Source of the DNA: Saprospiraceae bacterium
Lineage (GTDB): Bacteria > Bacteroidota > Bacteroidia > Chitinophagales > Saprospiraceae
Length of the DNA: 64,000 nucleotides
Direction of reading: 5' to 3'
Assembly (NCBI GenBank): GCA_028282725.1
Contig: JANQHF010000061.1
Location: 124,001 to 188,000, forward strand
The notes under the pieces are model-generated. The model had not been told where the DNA came from. It made no database searches and saw only the letters and a list, made by a program, of their open reading frames with translations. The first letter of the stretch is position 1; each line of letters begins with the position of its first letter. This document shows positions 53,764-63,440 of the stretch, in pieces. A program made the translations under genes and the position numbers.

Positions 53764-55107
53764 TTATCCCCCTCCGGCTGACATCATCCAGCCTTTAGAC
53801 CCATTTGATCTTTCGACGAATTCATACTCTGCGTTGGCACCAAGAACTTTAATTTCTTCTCCTTGTGGAATCTCCTCAATAGGGATGGCTGAAATAGCCG
53901 GATCTGAAAGAAGATTTTCACTTCCATTGGCAATTTGTCTTTTCAAAGGTCTATCTGCCAATTGAATATCGTCATAGGCGATATAGCCAATGGTATCATC
54001 CGGCAAACGTACTTTATAATAGGCCGCAGATGCACCGATTGTCTGCATGATTTGAAACTTGGGTATTGGAATGGACTTACTTCTTCTGACAAGACCTTCC
54101 ACTTTAAGTTTTGAATCTTTGCGTGCACGAACGGTTTTGCCGATGAATTTATCTTTAGCCAGTTGTCGTTTAAAACGACTCCTCGTGTTGGCTATGAAGT
54201 GATAAGGGTCGATGGGTCCGTCTTTGTAGATACCAAAGTGCAAATGAGGAGGAGTCGTACGTGCATTTCCAGTATTTCCCACCGTACCCAGTGTGTCTCC
54301 AGGGTAAACATATACATCATCTTCAATCAGAATGTCATGCAGGTGTGCAAAATAAAGAGTCTGGTTGCGCTTGGTATCCCGCATCCAGACCACCTTCCCA
54401 CCCAATCCGCGTTCTCCGACAAAACGGATCCTTCCTTCCGTAGGAGCTACAATGGGAGTGTGTCGCTTTGCGAAGATATCTACACCATGATGTTTTCTGC
54501 GTCCGCCGTCTCTCGGGGCACCAAATAAACTTCCTATAGCAGACTTGTCTTTGCCTACCACAGGAAAGGCAAGGGCAGGTACCTTTTGGATTTGAATATT
54601 GAAAATGCCTCCTCGTAACAATTCCGTCTGGAACCGTACAATATATTCACCATCCGCTCTTGGCTCGAATTCGAGGTATAATTCATTTTTTCCGGCACTG
54701 GCTATATGTAAATACTGGTCTGTCGAATCGTCAATAATGCGAAATGCATCGAGGAAGATCTCAAATTCATCTTTATTATCGCGCTCTACCTTTACTTCTA
54801 TCTTGTGACCTCTTTTGACCTCAAACCGGTATCCTCCGGCCTTGGCTTCGGTTGAAGAAACATAAAAGTCTTCTGCAAATGGCAATTCCACCTTAAGAGG
54901 TTTTTTCAGCGCATTCCGTGCAGCATCTTTCCAGTCTTCGCCTAAGGCAGCATTGAGCAAGCCGGCTTGATCCAGTGCAATTTCATAAGCCTCGTGTGTA
55001 TTTCTTGGTTGATAAATTTCAGGAACGATTTCCGTTTCTTGCTTGCAGGAAATAAACACGGTAAGGATGAGTATAAAACAGAAGACAGGTTTCAGCATCC
55101 GGAGCAT
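53764..55107 (-). CDS. M23 family metallopeptidase lipoprotein
   Basis: A 447-residue envelope protein. Signal with lipobox: FCFILILTVFISC (cysteine near residue 21). Residues ~75-170 are a beta-sandwich, and the lysostaphin-type domain has HHGVDIFAKRHTPIVAP (zinc H and D) near 205 and HLHFGIY near 290. A C-terminal SH3-like region (~350-445) follows. Such enzymes cut peptidoglycan peptides. All zinc ligands appear present. An overlapping minus-strand frame at 55019-55342 is not convincing. Confidence 0.9.
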   Translation of the reverse strand: MLRMLKPVFCFILILTVFISCKQETEIVPEIYQPRNTHEAYEIALDQAGLLNAALGEDWKDAARNALKKPLKVELPFAEDFYVSSTEAKAGGYRFEVKRGHKIEVKVERDNKDEFEIFLDAFRIIDDSTDQYLHIASAGKNELYLEFEPRADGEYIVRFQTELLRGGIFNIQIQKVPALAFPVVGKDKSAIGSLFGAPRDGGRRKHHGVDIFAKRHTPIVAPTEGRIRFVGERGLGGKVVWMRDTKRNQTLYFAHLHDILIEDDVYVYPGDTLGTVGNTGNARTTPPHLHFGIYKDGPIDPYHFIANTRSRFKRQLAKDKFIGKTVRARKDSKLKVEGLVRRSKSIPIPKFQIMQTIGASAAYYKVRLPDDTIGYIAYDDIQLADRPLKRQIANGSENLLSDPAISAIPIEEIPQGEEIKVLGANAEYEFVERSNGSKGWMMSAGGG

Positions 55108-55323
55108 TTAAGTGAGACAAAATAATGAAGTCAAAACGAAACAATCCGAACAAATAATATATTTCGTCAGTTCGCTTTCGAATAATTTTTGGTGATTTGT
55201 ATTTCTTCCAGGTGTTATGAATTGTTTGATATATTTCACGAAGTTCTTTTTCAATGGATGCATGTGATCCATGTCTTTGGACGATCTTATAAAACAATCG
55301 TATTTGAATCGAGTTAATACTAA

Positions 55324-56361
55324 GTGCGACAGAATCGATCAAATCAACTTCTGAAATTCACGGACAAAGGAATCTGGTGCGAAAAAGCTGATGTGTACAT
55401 TGATCCTTGGAAAAAGGTCAAAAGGGCATTGATCACTCACGGGCATTCTGATCATGCACGAACCGGACACGACTCTTACCTATGCACAGAAAGTGCCGCA
55501 CCGGCCATCAAATACCGTCTTGGCAAGATTGACGTTCAGACCATTCCATTCTCAAAGCCTATACGGATCAACGGTGTGCAATTCAGTTTTCACCCGGCGG
55601 GCCATATTCTTGGATCCGCCCAGATCAGGGTAGAGTATAAAGGGGAAGTGTGGGTCGTATCCGGAGATTACAAATTGGAATACGATGGCCTCGCCGAAGA
55701 GTTTGAGCCCATTGAATGTCACACATTCATCACGGAGTCTACTTTTGGATTGCCCGTTTATGACTGGAGACCGCAGGATGAAGTACTCTCAGCAATCAAC
55801 CAATGGTGGAAAAGCAACGCAGAAGAGGGCAAGACGAGCATCATTACTGGATATTCACTCGGCAAAGCCCAACGCATCATCAGGGGCCTGGACAGATCCA
55901 TTGGAGAAATCTACTGCCATGGTGCGGTCGAAAATATCAACGAAGTATGTCGAATCCAGGGAGTCGAATTGCCAGATACCATTCTCAGTACACAGGAGAT
56001 CCCCAAAAAAGACTATATCGGCAATATTGTGGTTTGTCCGCCTTCGGGTATCAACAGTCCCTGGTTGAAACGATTCGGATCAATTTCTGTAGCCATATGT
56101 TCAGGATGGATGACACTGCGAGGGGCAAGGCGCAGACAGGGGGTGGACCGGGGATTTGTTCTGTCAGATCATGTTGACTGGAAGGACTTGAATCGTGCTG
56201 TCAAAGAAACCAAGGCCGAACAGATTTTTGTAACGCATGGATACTCGGATGTCTACTCGCGATATTTAAATGCCATGGGGATCAATGCTCTTGTGGCTAA
56301 AACAGAATATACCGGAGAATCAATTGACGCTGCATCAGATCAAAATACTTCGGCAATATGA
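55324..56361 (+). CDS. Ligase-associated metallo-beta-lactamase-fold DNA exonuclease
   Basis: A 345-residue nuclease of the MBL/beta-CASP-like fold. Zinc motif THGHSDHAR lies near residue 38, with further ligands in FHPAGHILGSAQI near 84 and VSGDYKLEYDG near 104. LSDHVDWKDL near 280 and VTHGY near 305 complete the core. It is the usual partner of the ATP-dependent DNA ligase and overlaps it by four bases. The start appears to be GTG at 55324; no in-frame ATG precedes the conserved core. Confidence 0.9.
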   Translation: MRQNRSNQLLKFTDKGIWCEKADVYIDPWKKVKRALITHGHSDHARTGHDSYLCTESAAPAIKYRLGKIDVQTIPFSKPIRINGVQFSFHPAGHILGSAQIRVEYKGEVWVVSGDYKLEYDGLAEEFEPIECHTFITESTFGLPVYDWRPQDEVLSAINQWWKSNAEEGKTSIITGYSLGKAQRIIRGLDRSIGEIYCHGAVENINEVCRIQGVELPDTILSTQEIPKKDYIGNIVVCPPSGINSPWLKRFGSISVAICSGWMTLRGARRRQGVDRGFVLSDHVDWKDLNRAVKETKAEQIFVTHGYSDVYSRYLNAMGINALVAKTEYTGESIDAASDQNTSAI

Positions 56362-57938
56362 AACATTTTGGTCAGCTATTTACTTCCCTGGATCAGACGA
56401 ACAGCACCAATGCCAAAGTGAGATCGCTGGTCCGTTATTTCGAAAAAGTAGATGACGAGGATCGCTTGTGGGCTGTTGCCATTTTATCTCATCGCCGACC
56501 CAAAAGAACTGTCAAAACCAGCCAATTAAGAGAATGGGCGGCAGAATTTGCCAATATCCCGTCGTGGTTATTTGAGGAGAGCTACCATATCGTCGGAGAC
56601 CTTGCAGAAACGATAGCCCTTGTCTTACCGGCATCGACTTCAGGATCCGAACAATCACTTTCCGAAGTCATTGCTTTGATCAAGAATTTGGACAAAAAAG
56701 AAGACGAATTCAAAAAGGAACAAATCATGTCGGCATGGCTCTATATGACATTTGAAGAAAGGTTCGTCTTCAACAAACTGATTACCGGGGGTTTTCGATT
56801 GGGAGTTTCCCAGAAATTAATGATGCGTGCACTTGCTCGCTACGAAAACCAGGATGAAAATAAGATCGCTCATCGACTCATGGGAAAATGGACGCCTGAT
56901 ACCACTACTTACGAAGAATTGATCCGATCCGAAAACCCATTAGATGATATTTCAAAACCTTACCCCTTTTACCTGGCATATGCCTTAGAGGACGAAGTTG
57001 GTACGTTAGGAGCTCCTTCGCAGTGGCAAATAGAACGTAAATGGGATGGTATCAGAGGGCAAATTATTATACGGGATAACCATCTCTTCGTATGGTCACG
57101 CGGAGAAGAATTGATTACCGAGAAGTTTCCGGAATATCATCCATTGGCTGAATTATTGCCCAACGGAACTGTCATCGATGGAGAGATCCTTCCTTTTAAG
57201 GATGGAAGTCCCCTCTCATTTAACCTGCTTCAAACTCGCATTAGCAGAAAAAACATTACAGGAAAAGTGATGGACACGGCCCCGGTCATTTTGATGGCAT
57301 ACGACCTATTAGAAATTGAGGGGAAGGACATACGACAATCATCCTTGCAAAAAAGAAGGTCGGCTCTGGAAAAATTGTTGGTTGATCATCCTACCGAAGG
57401 GGTTATCCGATTATCCCGGATTTTGGATATTGATCGTTGGGAGCAAGCTAGTGAAGAGCGGGAAGGATCCAGGTTACATAACAGCGAGGGATTAATGTTA
57501 AAAAGGCTGGATTCAATTTATCAAGCCGGAAGAAAACGTGGAGATTGGTGGAAGTGGAAGGTCGACCCGTTGACTATAGATGCAGTGATGATATATGCGC
57601 AACAAGGACACGGAAGAAGAGCAAATCTCTTTACGGATTATACATTTGCGGTGTGGGATGGAGACAATCTTGTACCGTTTGCCAAAGCATACTCAGGATT
57701 AAAGGATGAGGAATTCACCAGGATTACCTCATGGGTAAGAAAAAATACGATTGAAAGATTTGGTCCTGTAAGAAGCGTCAAACCCGAACACGTTTTTGAA
57801 ATCGCATTTGAAGGAATCAATCGATCGACACGTCATAAATCGGGCGTAGCATTACGGTTTCCGAGAATGCTGCGATGGCGAACGGACAAGAGGCCTGAAG
57901 ATGCCAATACCCTTGATGATTTGAAGAAATTGCTGTAA
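56358..57938 (+). CDS. ATP-dependent DNA ligase
   Basis: A 526-residue ligase. After an N-terminal DNA-binding domain (~1-200), the nucleotidyltransferase domain carries IERKWDGIRGQ with the adenylated lysine near residue 228, then VIDGEILPF, LMAYDLLEIEGKD and GLMLKRLDS. The OB domain ends with RWKWKV-like GDWWKWKVDPLTIDAVMIYAQ and HKSGVALRFPRMLRWRTDK. It seals nicks using ATP. In many Bacteroidetes a DEXH helicase and a PdeM-type phosphodiesterase complete the set; here an unrelated ABC exporter follows on the other strand. Confidence 0.93.
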   Translation: MKHFGQLFTSLDQTNSTNAKVRSLVRYFEKVDDEDRLWAVAILSHRRPKRTVKTSQLREWAAEFANIPSWLFEESYHIVGDLAETIALVLPASTSGSEQSLSEVIALIKNLDKKEDEFKKEQIMSAWLYMTFEERFVFNKLITGGFRLGVSQKLMMRALARYENQDENKIAHRLMGKWTPDTTTYEELIRSENPLDDISKPYPFYLAYALEDEVGTLGAPSQWQIERKWDGIRGQIIIRDNHLFVWSRGEELITEKFPEYHPLAELLPNGTVIDGEILPFKDGSPLSFNLLQTRISRKNITGKVMDTAPVILMAYDLLEIEGKDIRQSSLQKRRSALEKLLVDHPTEGVIRLSRILDIDRWEQASEEREGSRLHNSEGLMLKRLDSIYQAGRKRGDWWKWKVDPLTIDAVMIYAQQGHGRRANLFTDYTFAVWDGDNLVPFAKAYSGLKDEEFTRITSWVRKNTIERFGPVRSVKPEHVFEIAFEGINRSTRHKSGVALRFPRMLRWRTDKRPEDANTLDDLKKLL

Positions 57939-57954
57939 CGAACCGCTCGCTTCA

Positions 57955-59772
57955 TTACCGATATCCCATCGCTTGCAGAGAAAACAACTCTGCATACAGT
58001 CCATCGTTGTTTAATAGCTCATCATGAGTTCCGATTTCCAGAAGTCCTCCGTCCTTTAAAACAAGTATTCTGTCCGCCATGCGCACTGTGCTGAATCGAT
58101 GTGAAATAATTACGGCTGTTTTATTTTTAGTTAATCCGATAAACCTTTGAAATGCCTCATATTCTGCCCGTGCATCAAGGGCAGATGTGGGTTCATCAAG
58201 GATGACCACTTCGGCATCTTTCATATATGCCCTGGCTAAGGCGATCTTTTGCCATTGGCCACCGGACAATTCCACTCCGCCGGCGAATCTCTTCCCCAGT
58301 TGTTGCTCGTATTTGCCCGGAAGAGTTCGGATTACTTCATTGGCCAGACTTTGATTGGCGGCGGATTGAATCAAATCCATTTTTTCTTTTTTCGAAATTT
58401 CACCAACAGCTATATTGTCTCTTGCCGTGAAGCCATATTTAAAGTAATCCTGGAAAATGACACCAAAATATTGTTGGTAAGAAGATTTGTCAAAGGAGCG
58501 AATGTCCAGCCCATCTAAGGTGATTCGTCCCTTATCTGGTTCGTAGAATCTCAGTAACAATTTGACCAGCGTAGTCTTGCCAGCACCATTTTCTCCCACT
58601 AGTGCGAGTTTTTCCTTTGCCCTTAATTCGAACGACAAATCCTTCAAGACCCAATGATCGGTTCCGGGATATTTAAAAGAGACATTTTCAAAAACAAAAC
58701 CCTTCTCAATGTCCTCGGGAAGAGGCTGGATTTGGTCGTCGGGAATGCGTTGAACCTCCAGATCAATGAAATCGAAGTAATCTTTCAGATACATCGAGCT
58801 CTCGGTGATTTTGGAAAAGCGGGCAAACATTTGTTGAAGACTATTGCGCAGTCGATTAAAAGATCCGGCGAGGAAAGTAAGTTCACCGACGGTCAGGACT
58901 CCTGCCAATACGCGGAGAAGAATAAAGATATAAGCACTGTAGTAGGCAAGACTTCCCAGAATATTGAACAACGACCCCCAGGAGGATCTGCGTATGGCCA
59001 GTTTCTTCGTCTCCACGTAATATTTGTCAGCCAGTTTGGCAAATCGCTCGGAAATATAATCTGACAGCCCAAACAATTTGACTTCTTTAGCAGTAACATC
59101 GCTGGCACCTATGTATCTCAGATAATCTAATTCCCTTCGTTCCGGGGACCACCTGTACGCCAGGCCATAGGACTCTTTTGTAAATTTCAGTTCATTAATA
59201 AACGAGGGGATAATGGCAAGCACCAATAATAGTACCAGCCACGGCTCAAAAACTATTAAGCCGATAACCAGTGATGTAATGGTAATCAAGCTCTGAGCCT
59301 GACCAAGCAAATCAGAAAGAAGGGTGATGCGATTAGAAGTCTGTCTTCGCGCACGTTCCAGTTTATCATAAAACTCGGGGTCTTCCAGGTCCTGTAGATC
59401 CATTTGAGCTGTCTTCTGAATGATTTCTACAGAGGATTCATTCGCATACAAATTGCCGACAAGTGTAGTCGTGAGCGTTATCACCCTTCCAAAAATGTCA
59501 GAAAGCAGAACCAGTACAAACTCTATACCTACAAACCACCACAGGCGACTGTAGTCATTGTTATCCGACTGACTTAATTCGATAACCGAATCAATAATTT
59601 CTTTGCCGATCCACAATATCAAAATAGGTAAAAAGGCACTGACCAGACGAACCGAGATATTCAGCATGAAAAGAGAAGGAGAGGCGTCCCGGACTCTCTT
59701 GAAAAATCGGGGAACATGCTGAAAAGACGCCAGGGTGCCGTTTGGATGCTCTTGATTTTGTATTTCAGCCAT
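57955..59772 (-). CDS. ABC exporter, fused permease and ATPase
   Basis: A 605-residue half-transporter. Six membrane helices cover residues ~30-330 and the ATPase follows: Walker A LVGENGAGKTTLVKLL near 396, Q-loop FGVIFQDYFKYGF, signature VELSGGQWQKIALARAYM near 495, Walker B VVILDEPTSALDARAE and switch histidine IISHRFSTV. It works as a dimer, exporting lipids, peptides or drugs; the cargo cannot be read. Convergent with the ligase gene (16 bp). Confidence 0.93.
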   Translation of the reverse strand: MAEIQNQEHPNGTLASFQHVPRFFKRVRDASPSLFMLNISVRLVSAFLPILILWIGKEIIDSVIELSQSDNNDYSRLWWFVGIEFVLVLLSDIFGRVITLTTTLVGNLYANESSVEIIQKTAQMDLQDLEDPEFYDKLERARRQTSNRITLLSDLLGQAQSLITITSLVIGLIVFEPWLVLLLVLAIIPSFINELKFTKESYGLAYRWSPERRELDYLRYIGASDVTAKEVKLFGLSDYISERFAKLADKYYVETKKLAIRRSSWGSLFNILGSLAYYSAYIFILLRVLAGVLTVGELTFLAGSFNRLRNSLQQMFARFSKITESSMYLKDYFDFIDLEVQRIPDDQIQPLPEDIEKGFVFENVSFKYPGTDHWVLKDLSFELRAKEKLALVGENGAGKTTLVKLLLRFYEPDKGRITLDGLDIRSFDKSSYQQYFGVIFQDYFKYGFTARDNIAVGEISKKEKMDLIQSAANQSLANEVIRTLPGKYEQQLGKRFAGGVELSGGQWQKIALARAYMKDAEVVILDEPTSALDARAEYEAFQRFIGLTKNKTAVIISHRFSTVRMADRILVLKDGGLLEIGTHDELLNNDGLYAELFSLQAMGYR

Positions 59773-59950
59773 TTAGAATTAGAAACAATGTATAGAAAAG
59801 CGAGTTCAGTCATACAGATTTCCCTCATCTTATTTCCCGTAACGACGACCTTGGAATCTAATTGATTACCCCATATGGGCGATTGACCTCCTACCGCATA
59901 TAAAGTACCTTGTAGATGAAATTATTCATTCACATGCCATTTGATCTAAA

Positions 59951-60613
59951 ATGAAAAAGACGATTTTCACATTTGCCATTACTTTACTTGTTGCAAGCAT
60001 CGCGTTCTCCCAGAATCCTAAACTCACGCTGACTGAGTTTGAAAAGGCAACGATTACTTATGAAGAGAAAGTGGAACAAGCCAATATATTTATTACAAAA
60101 AAAGTTACGGCTCATTTGAAGAATCATGGGAAAAGCATGGCCCAATACATAGACGAAGTCAGGGACATAAAAATGATCAACAGGAAAGAGACCTCACGTA
60201 TGCATACTATAATGGACGGGGACTACATCATCAGTATTGATTTGATCAAGATGACTGGAAAGAAAATACCAAATATTGCTAAGGATTTCTTAGGCAATAT
60301 GGATAATAAAGACGCCGCTCAATTTGGTAAAGAAATGATGGATCTTATGAAGGCCGAAACGAAAGAAGTGGGTAAGATGACAATCGACGATAAAGTGTGT
60401 ATCAAGTATTTGACCACAGCCGACATGATGGGCATTAAAACCGAAACAACCGAGTGCAAATACAAAGGCTATAATCTATTCGAAGAATCCAATGCAATGG
60501 GTGTTAAAACCTCTAAGATCGTCACTTCTTTCCGGGAAGGAGATTCGGGCCCGGCCAGTGCATGGAAACCAGAACCGGGAGTCAAAATCCAGGAAGTATC
60601 TATAAGTTATTGA
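59951..60613 (+). CDS. Secreted protein of unknown function
   Basis: A 220-residue protein with a clear signal peptide (MKKTIFTFAITLLVASIAFSQ). The mature part is lysine-rich and probably forms an alternating beta structure (TITYEEKVEQANIFITKKV; GDYIISIDLIKMTGKKIP; MTIDDKVCIKYLTTADMMGIKTETTECKYKGYNLFEE in pieces), with two cysteines that could pair. This layout recalls DUF4412-like periplasmic proteins, but I do not assign a family. The end overlaps the convergent barrel gene by seven bases. Confidence 0.75.
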   Translation: MKKTIFTFAITLLVASIAFSQNPKLTLTEFEKATITYEEKVEQANIFITKKVTAHLKNHGKSMAQYIDEVRDIKMINRKETSRMHTIMDGDYIISIDLIKMTGKKIPNIAKDFLGNMDNKDAAQFGKEMMDLMKAETKEVGKMTIDDKVCIKYLTTADMMGIKTETTECKYKGYNLFEESNAMGVKTSKIVTSFREGDSGPASAWKPEPGVKIQEVSISY

Positions 60614-63045
60614 CTAGTGAGGCGTCCTTCCTCGTCTTCTATACCTGTAGACCGCTTGCGGGACTTGACTTTTTGATTTCCGAATCGATAGGACGCACTG
60701 AGGGATATGTTTCGACTGTCCCAATTGCCACGTCCAGTAGAAATCAAACCATCGAACTCGGAAGTACCTGACCAACCGGACTGATAGAAAATATCATTTG
60801 CACTTAATCTGATATTTAGTTGGTCATTTAAGAATTTCTTCTGCAACCCCAAATTCAGGCTATACATGGTTTCGTATTCAAAGACTCCACCCCATATACC
60901 GGGACCAGAAAACCAACCTGACACCTCTCCAATAAATCCACCGGGCAGGTTAATGGTATGCTGTTGATATATATTGTATGTAAATGCCTGAAGATCGACG
61001 ATTGCTCCGTCCCCATAGTCCGCCTGATTGTCCAGGTATGATGCACTCAGATTGCTATATACACTCCACTTGTCACTGATGGTCACAGGGGCACTCAAAT
61101 TAAAGCCCCATACAGTCTGTTTGGCAAGATTATCCCATGTGATAAAATTGGCCCTTGGATCCATGTCATCAGGGGCAATCAACCGGGTAATTTGATCAGT
61201 CGTGACGCTGTAGGAAAATTTAAAATTGTAGCGATAGTTTAATGTATAACCCAATTCGACATTATTGACAATTTCCGGACGTAAGAAGGGATTGCCTTTT
61301 TCAAAGGAAATTTCGCTCAATTGAAAATTGAATGGATTCAGCACATTGTAATCGGGGCGATTAATTCTTCTCCCATAATTCAAAGAAAGAATGTCACTTT
61401 GACTTACCTGCCATGTTATGCCTGCATTTGGAAACCAACTCCAGTATTTCAAGATAACAGGAGGCTCATTCAGATCCGAAACAAATGTCTGTAGATCTCC
61501 TCTTGCATCAGTACGTTCGACCCTGAGACCTAAAGAAAGCTTCACCTTGTCGTTCAGTGATCTCAGATAACTCGCATAGCCCGCGTAAACATTTTCGTCA
61601 TATTTGAAAATATTGGAATTTTGATCGTTGCGTGTAGTTACTCCGTTGATAACATTATTGAAAATGAACGTATTGTCTGATATGACATTACTCAATTTGG
61701 TTCCCAATCCAAGAGTACCTCCAAGTGCTGCTTTTTCATAGTCAACTTTGAAAGTGAAGATATCTATGTCGGAAGGCGTCTCAAAGGAGTTGATCACTTC
61801 ACTCAGGACACCACTCTCAGAGGCATCAAAATACGTATTGGGCTGAAACCGGTCACTTATATATCGATATCTTCCATAATCAGCATCAATGTTGAGTGAT
61901 GTCCCCTTCTGATTTTGGAATCGATAGTTCAGATTTATGGTGGTTTGTCTGTTTTCTGATTCGCTTGTATTATTGGCCACAAGAATACTGTCAATGATCC
62001 TGTTAGATTCAGGAGCAATGGCAATTCTATTCAATCCTGAACCCTCGCGTTTCGTTTCACGTCTGCTGGCAAGAACACCGATGGTTTGATTTTGATCAAT
62101 AAAGTAATCCAACCCACCTCTAAGGTTGTAACCATCCCATTGCCTGATCATTCGATTGGTTTCTTCAAGAGCAAGACTGTTTTGGGTGCTGTTGAAATCC
62201 ATGTCGTTGTAGTTCTTTCCACCACTCCAACCCAAAGTTCCAAATGCATTCAGATTGCTCGTGCGATAATTTCCGCTGGCATTCATATTACCCCTGCCGT
62301 GTCTTCCTTTGGTATACGTCCCACTCACCGAACCATTGGCTCCGACATTTTCAGCTTTTTTAAGCCTGATGTCAATAATTCCCGCATTCCCTTCTGCTTC
62401 ATATTTGGCACCGGGATTTGAAATGATATCAATCCGGTCTATTTGCTCAGCAGGAAGATTTTGCAGGAAATTGGTCAGGTCGTCACCTGCCAGGGGGAGT
62501 CGTTTGCCATCCACGTAGAGAAGGACTCCGGCTCTTCCCAGTACATTTATATTATTGTTATTATCTACAGTGACACCCGGTGCCTTTCTAAGCAGACTGA
62601 TTGCATCAGAACCAATGCTATTGATCGTACCTTCTACGTTGAACACCGTTCTGTCTGGCTTCACTTCCACCATCGCTCGTCGACCGGTGACAACGGCTTC
62701 TGCCAATTCGATCGTAGCTTCATCAAATTGAATTTCATCCAGATCCAGGGTTTCTCCGCTTGCCAGATCTATGGATCTGTTGATATCGACATAACCCACG
62801 TAAGTTACTTCGAGTTGATACTTTCCAGCCGAAAGACCGGTTATTTCAAAGAATCCATTTTCATCAGTGGTCTCTACCTTCAACAATGATTCTTTCAATT
62901 CGTCATACAACGCTACATTGGCATAGATTGCCGGGGTGTCACCAGGCTCCAATAATTGTCCTTTGATACGGGCATCCTGGGCAGCTGAAGTGTGTATTCC
63001 CAGTACAAAAAAAATTGCCCAGTGAAAAAGCCGTGATAGATCCAT
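60607..63045 (-). CDS. TonB-dependent-type outer-membrane beta-barrel with CarboxypepD-like N-terminal domain
   Basis: A 812-residue outer-membrane protein from ATG at 63045, chosen because it starts a signal peptide (LFHWAIFFVLGIHTSAAQ). The order is: a carboxypeptidase-like regulatory domain (residues ~20-105: IKGQLLEPGDTPAIYANVALYDE, YQLEVTYVGY), a plug (~120-220: LLRKAPGVTVDNNNNINVLGRAGVLLYVDGKRLPL in pieces) and a 14-strand-type barrel (outer-membrane beta-barrel family 3). The last strand ends near SASYRFGNQKVKSRKR. No SusD partner is adjacent, so it is not a SusCD pair; ligand unknown. Confidence 0.9.
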   Translation of the reverse strand: MDLSRLFHWAIFFVLGIHTSAAQDARIKGQLLEPGDTPAIYANVALYDELKESLLKVETTDENGFFEITGLSAGKYQLEVTYVGYVDINRSIDLASGETLDLDEIQFDEATIELAEAVVTGRRAMVEVKPDRTVFNVEGTINSIGSDAISLLRKAPGVTVDNNNNINVLGRAGVLLYVDGKRLPLAGDDLTNFLQNLPAEQIDRIDIISNPGAKYEAEGNAGIIDIRLKKAENVGANGSVSGTYTKGRHGRGNMNASGNYRTSNLNAFGTLGWSGGKNYNDMDFNSTQNSLALEETNRMIRQWDGYNLRGGLDYFIDQNQTIGVLASRRETKREGSGLNRIAIAPESNRIIDSILVANNTSESENRQTTINLNYRFQNQKGTSLNIDADYGRYRYISDRFQPNTYFDASESGVLSEVINSFETPSDIDIFTFKVDYEKAALGGTLGLGTKLSNVISDNTFIFNNVINGVTTRNDQNSNIFKYDENVYAGYASYLRSLNDKVKLSLGLRVERTDARGDLQTFVSDLNEPPVILKYWSWFPNAGITWQVSQSDILSLNYGRRINRPDYNVLNPFNFQLSEISFEKGNPFLRPEIVNNVELGYTLNYRYNFKFSYSVTTDQITRLIAPDDMDPRANFITWDNLAKQTVWGFNLSAPVTISDKWSVYSNLSASYLDNQADYGDGAIVDLQAFTYNIYQQHTINLPGGFIGEVSGWFSGPGIWGGVFEYETMYSLNLGLQKKFLNDQLNIRLSANDIFYQSGWSGTSEFDGLISTGRGNWDSRNISLSASYRFGNQKVKSRKRSTGIEDEEGRLTSQ

Positions 63046-63128
63046 ATGAATGAAAATTAAGATCGAAATTATATGCAAACACTTCTATAGGACAATTGAA
63101 TCGATTAATAGTTGCATTCTTTGGATAA

Positions 63129-63430
63129 ATGGACACACAGAATACTTTCTTTAGTGTGGGAGAAACTTCAACTGGAGTAGGTCAAATGCACCCGATTATT
63201 TGGGAATCATTTGAGCGGAAATATTCATCACAATGGTTCAAAGAGAATTCGGACGATATGACATGTACATTGAGTACAGAAATGGTGCTTCTGAAGAAGA
63301 TCAAAAATTCTTAGCTAACCCCGGAGAGAAGTATGGTCTCATTTATACAAGAAAGTGGTCTGCTCCATCAGTGACTTATTGCGGAATTCTTGAAGGAAAT
63401 GTCTTATATATCAGTGGGCCCAAACATTAA
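63129..63430 (+). other. Two overlapping short reading frames, possibly one broken gene
   Basis: 63129-63314 encodes 61 residues (MDTQNTFFSVGETSTGVGQM...) and 63233-63430 encodes 65 residues in another frame (MVQREFGRYDMYIEYRNGAS ... SAPSVTYCGILEGNVLYISG). The second has a protein-like composition and could be a small gene on its own or the end of a gene frameshifted around 63230. Neither is recognised. It is the only plus-strand content between the barrel gene and the glycosidase. Confidence 0.35.
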
Positions 63431-63440
63431 AAAAAGCACT

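Noticed and set aside
55019..55342. 107-residue minus-strand frame overlapping the start of the M23 gene
   Set aside because: It overlaps the signal peptide of the M23 lipoprotein and the start of the divergent exonuclease gene, and shows no domain.
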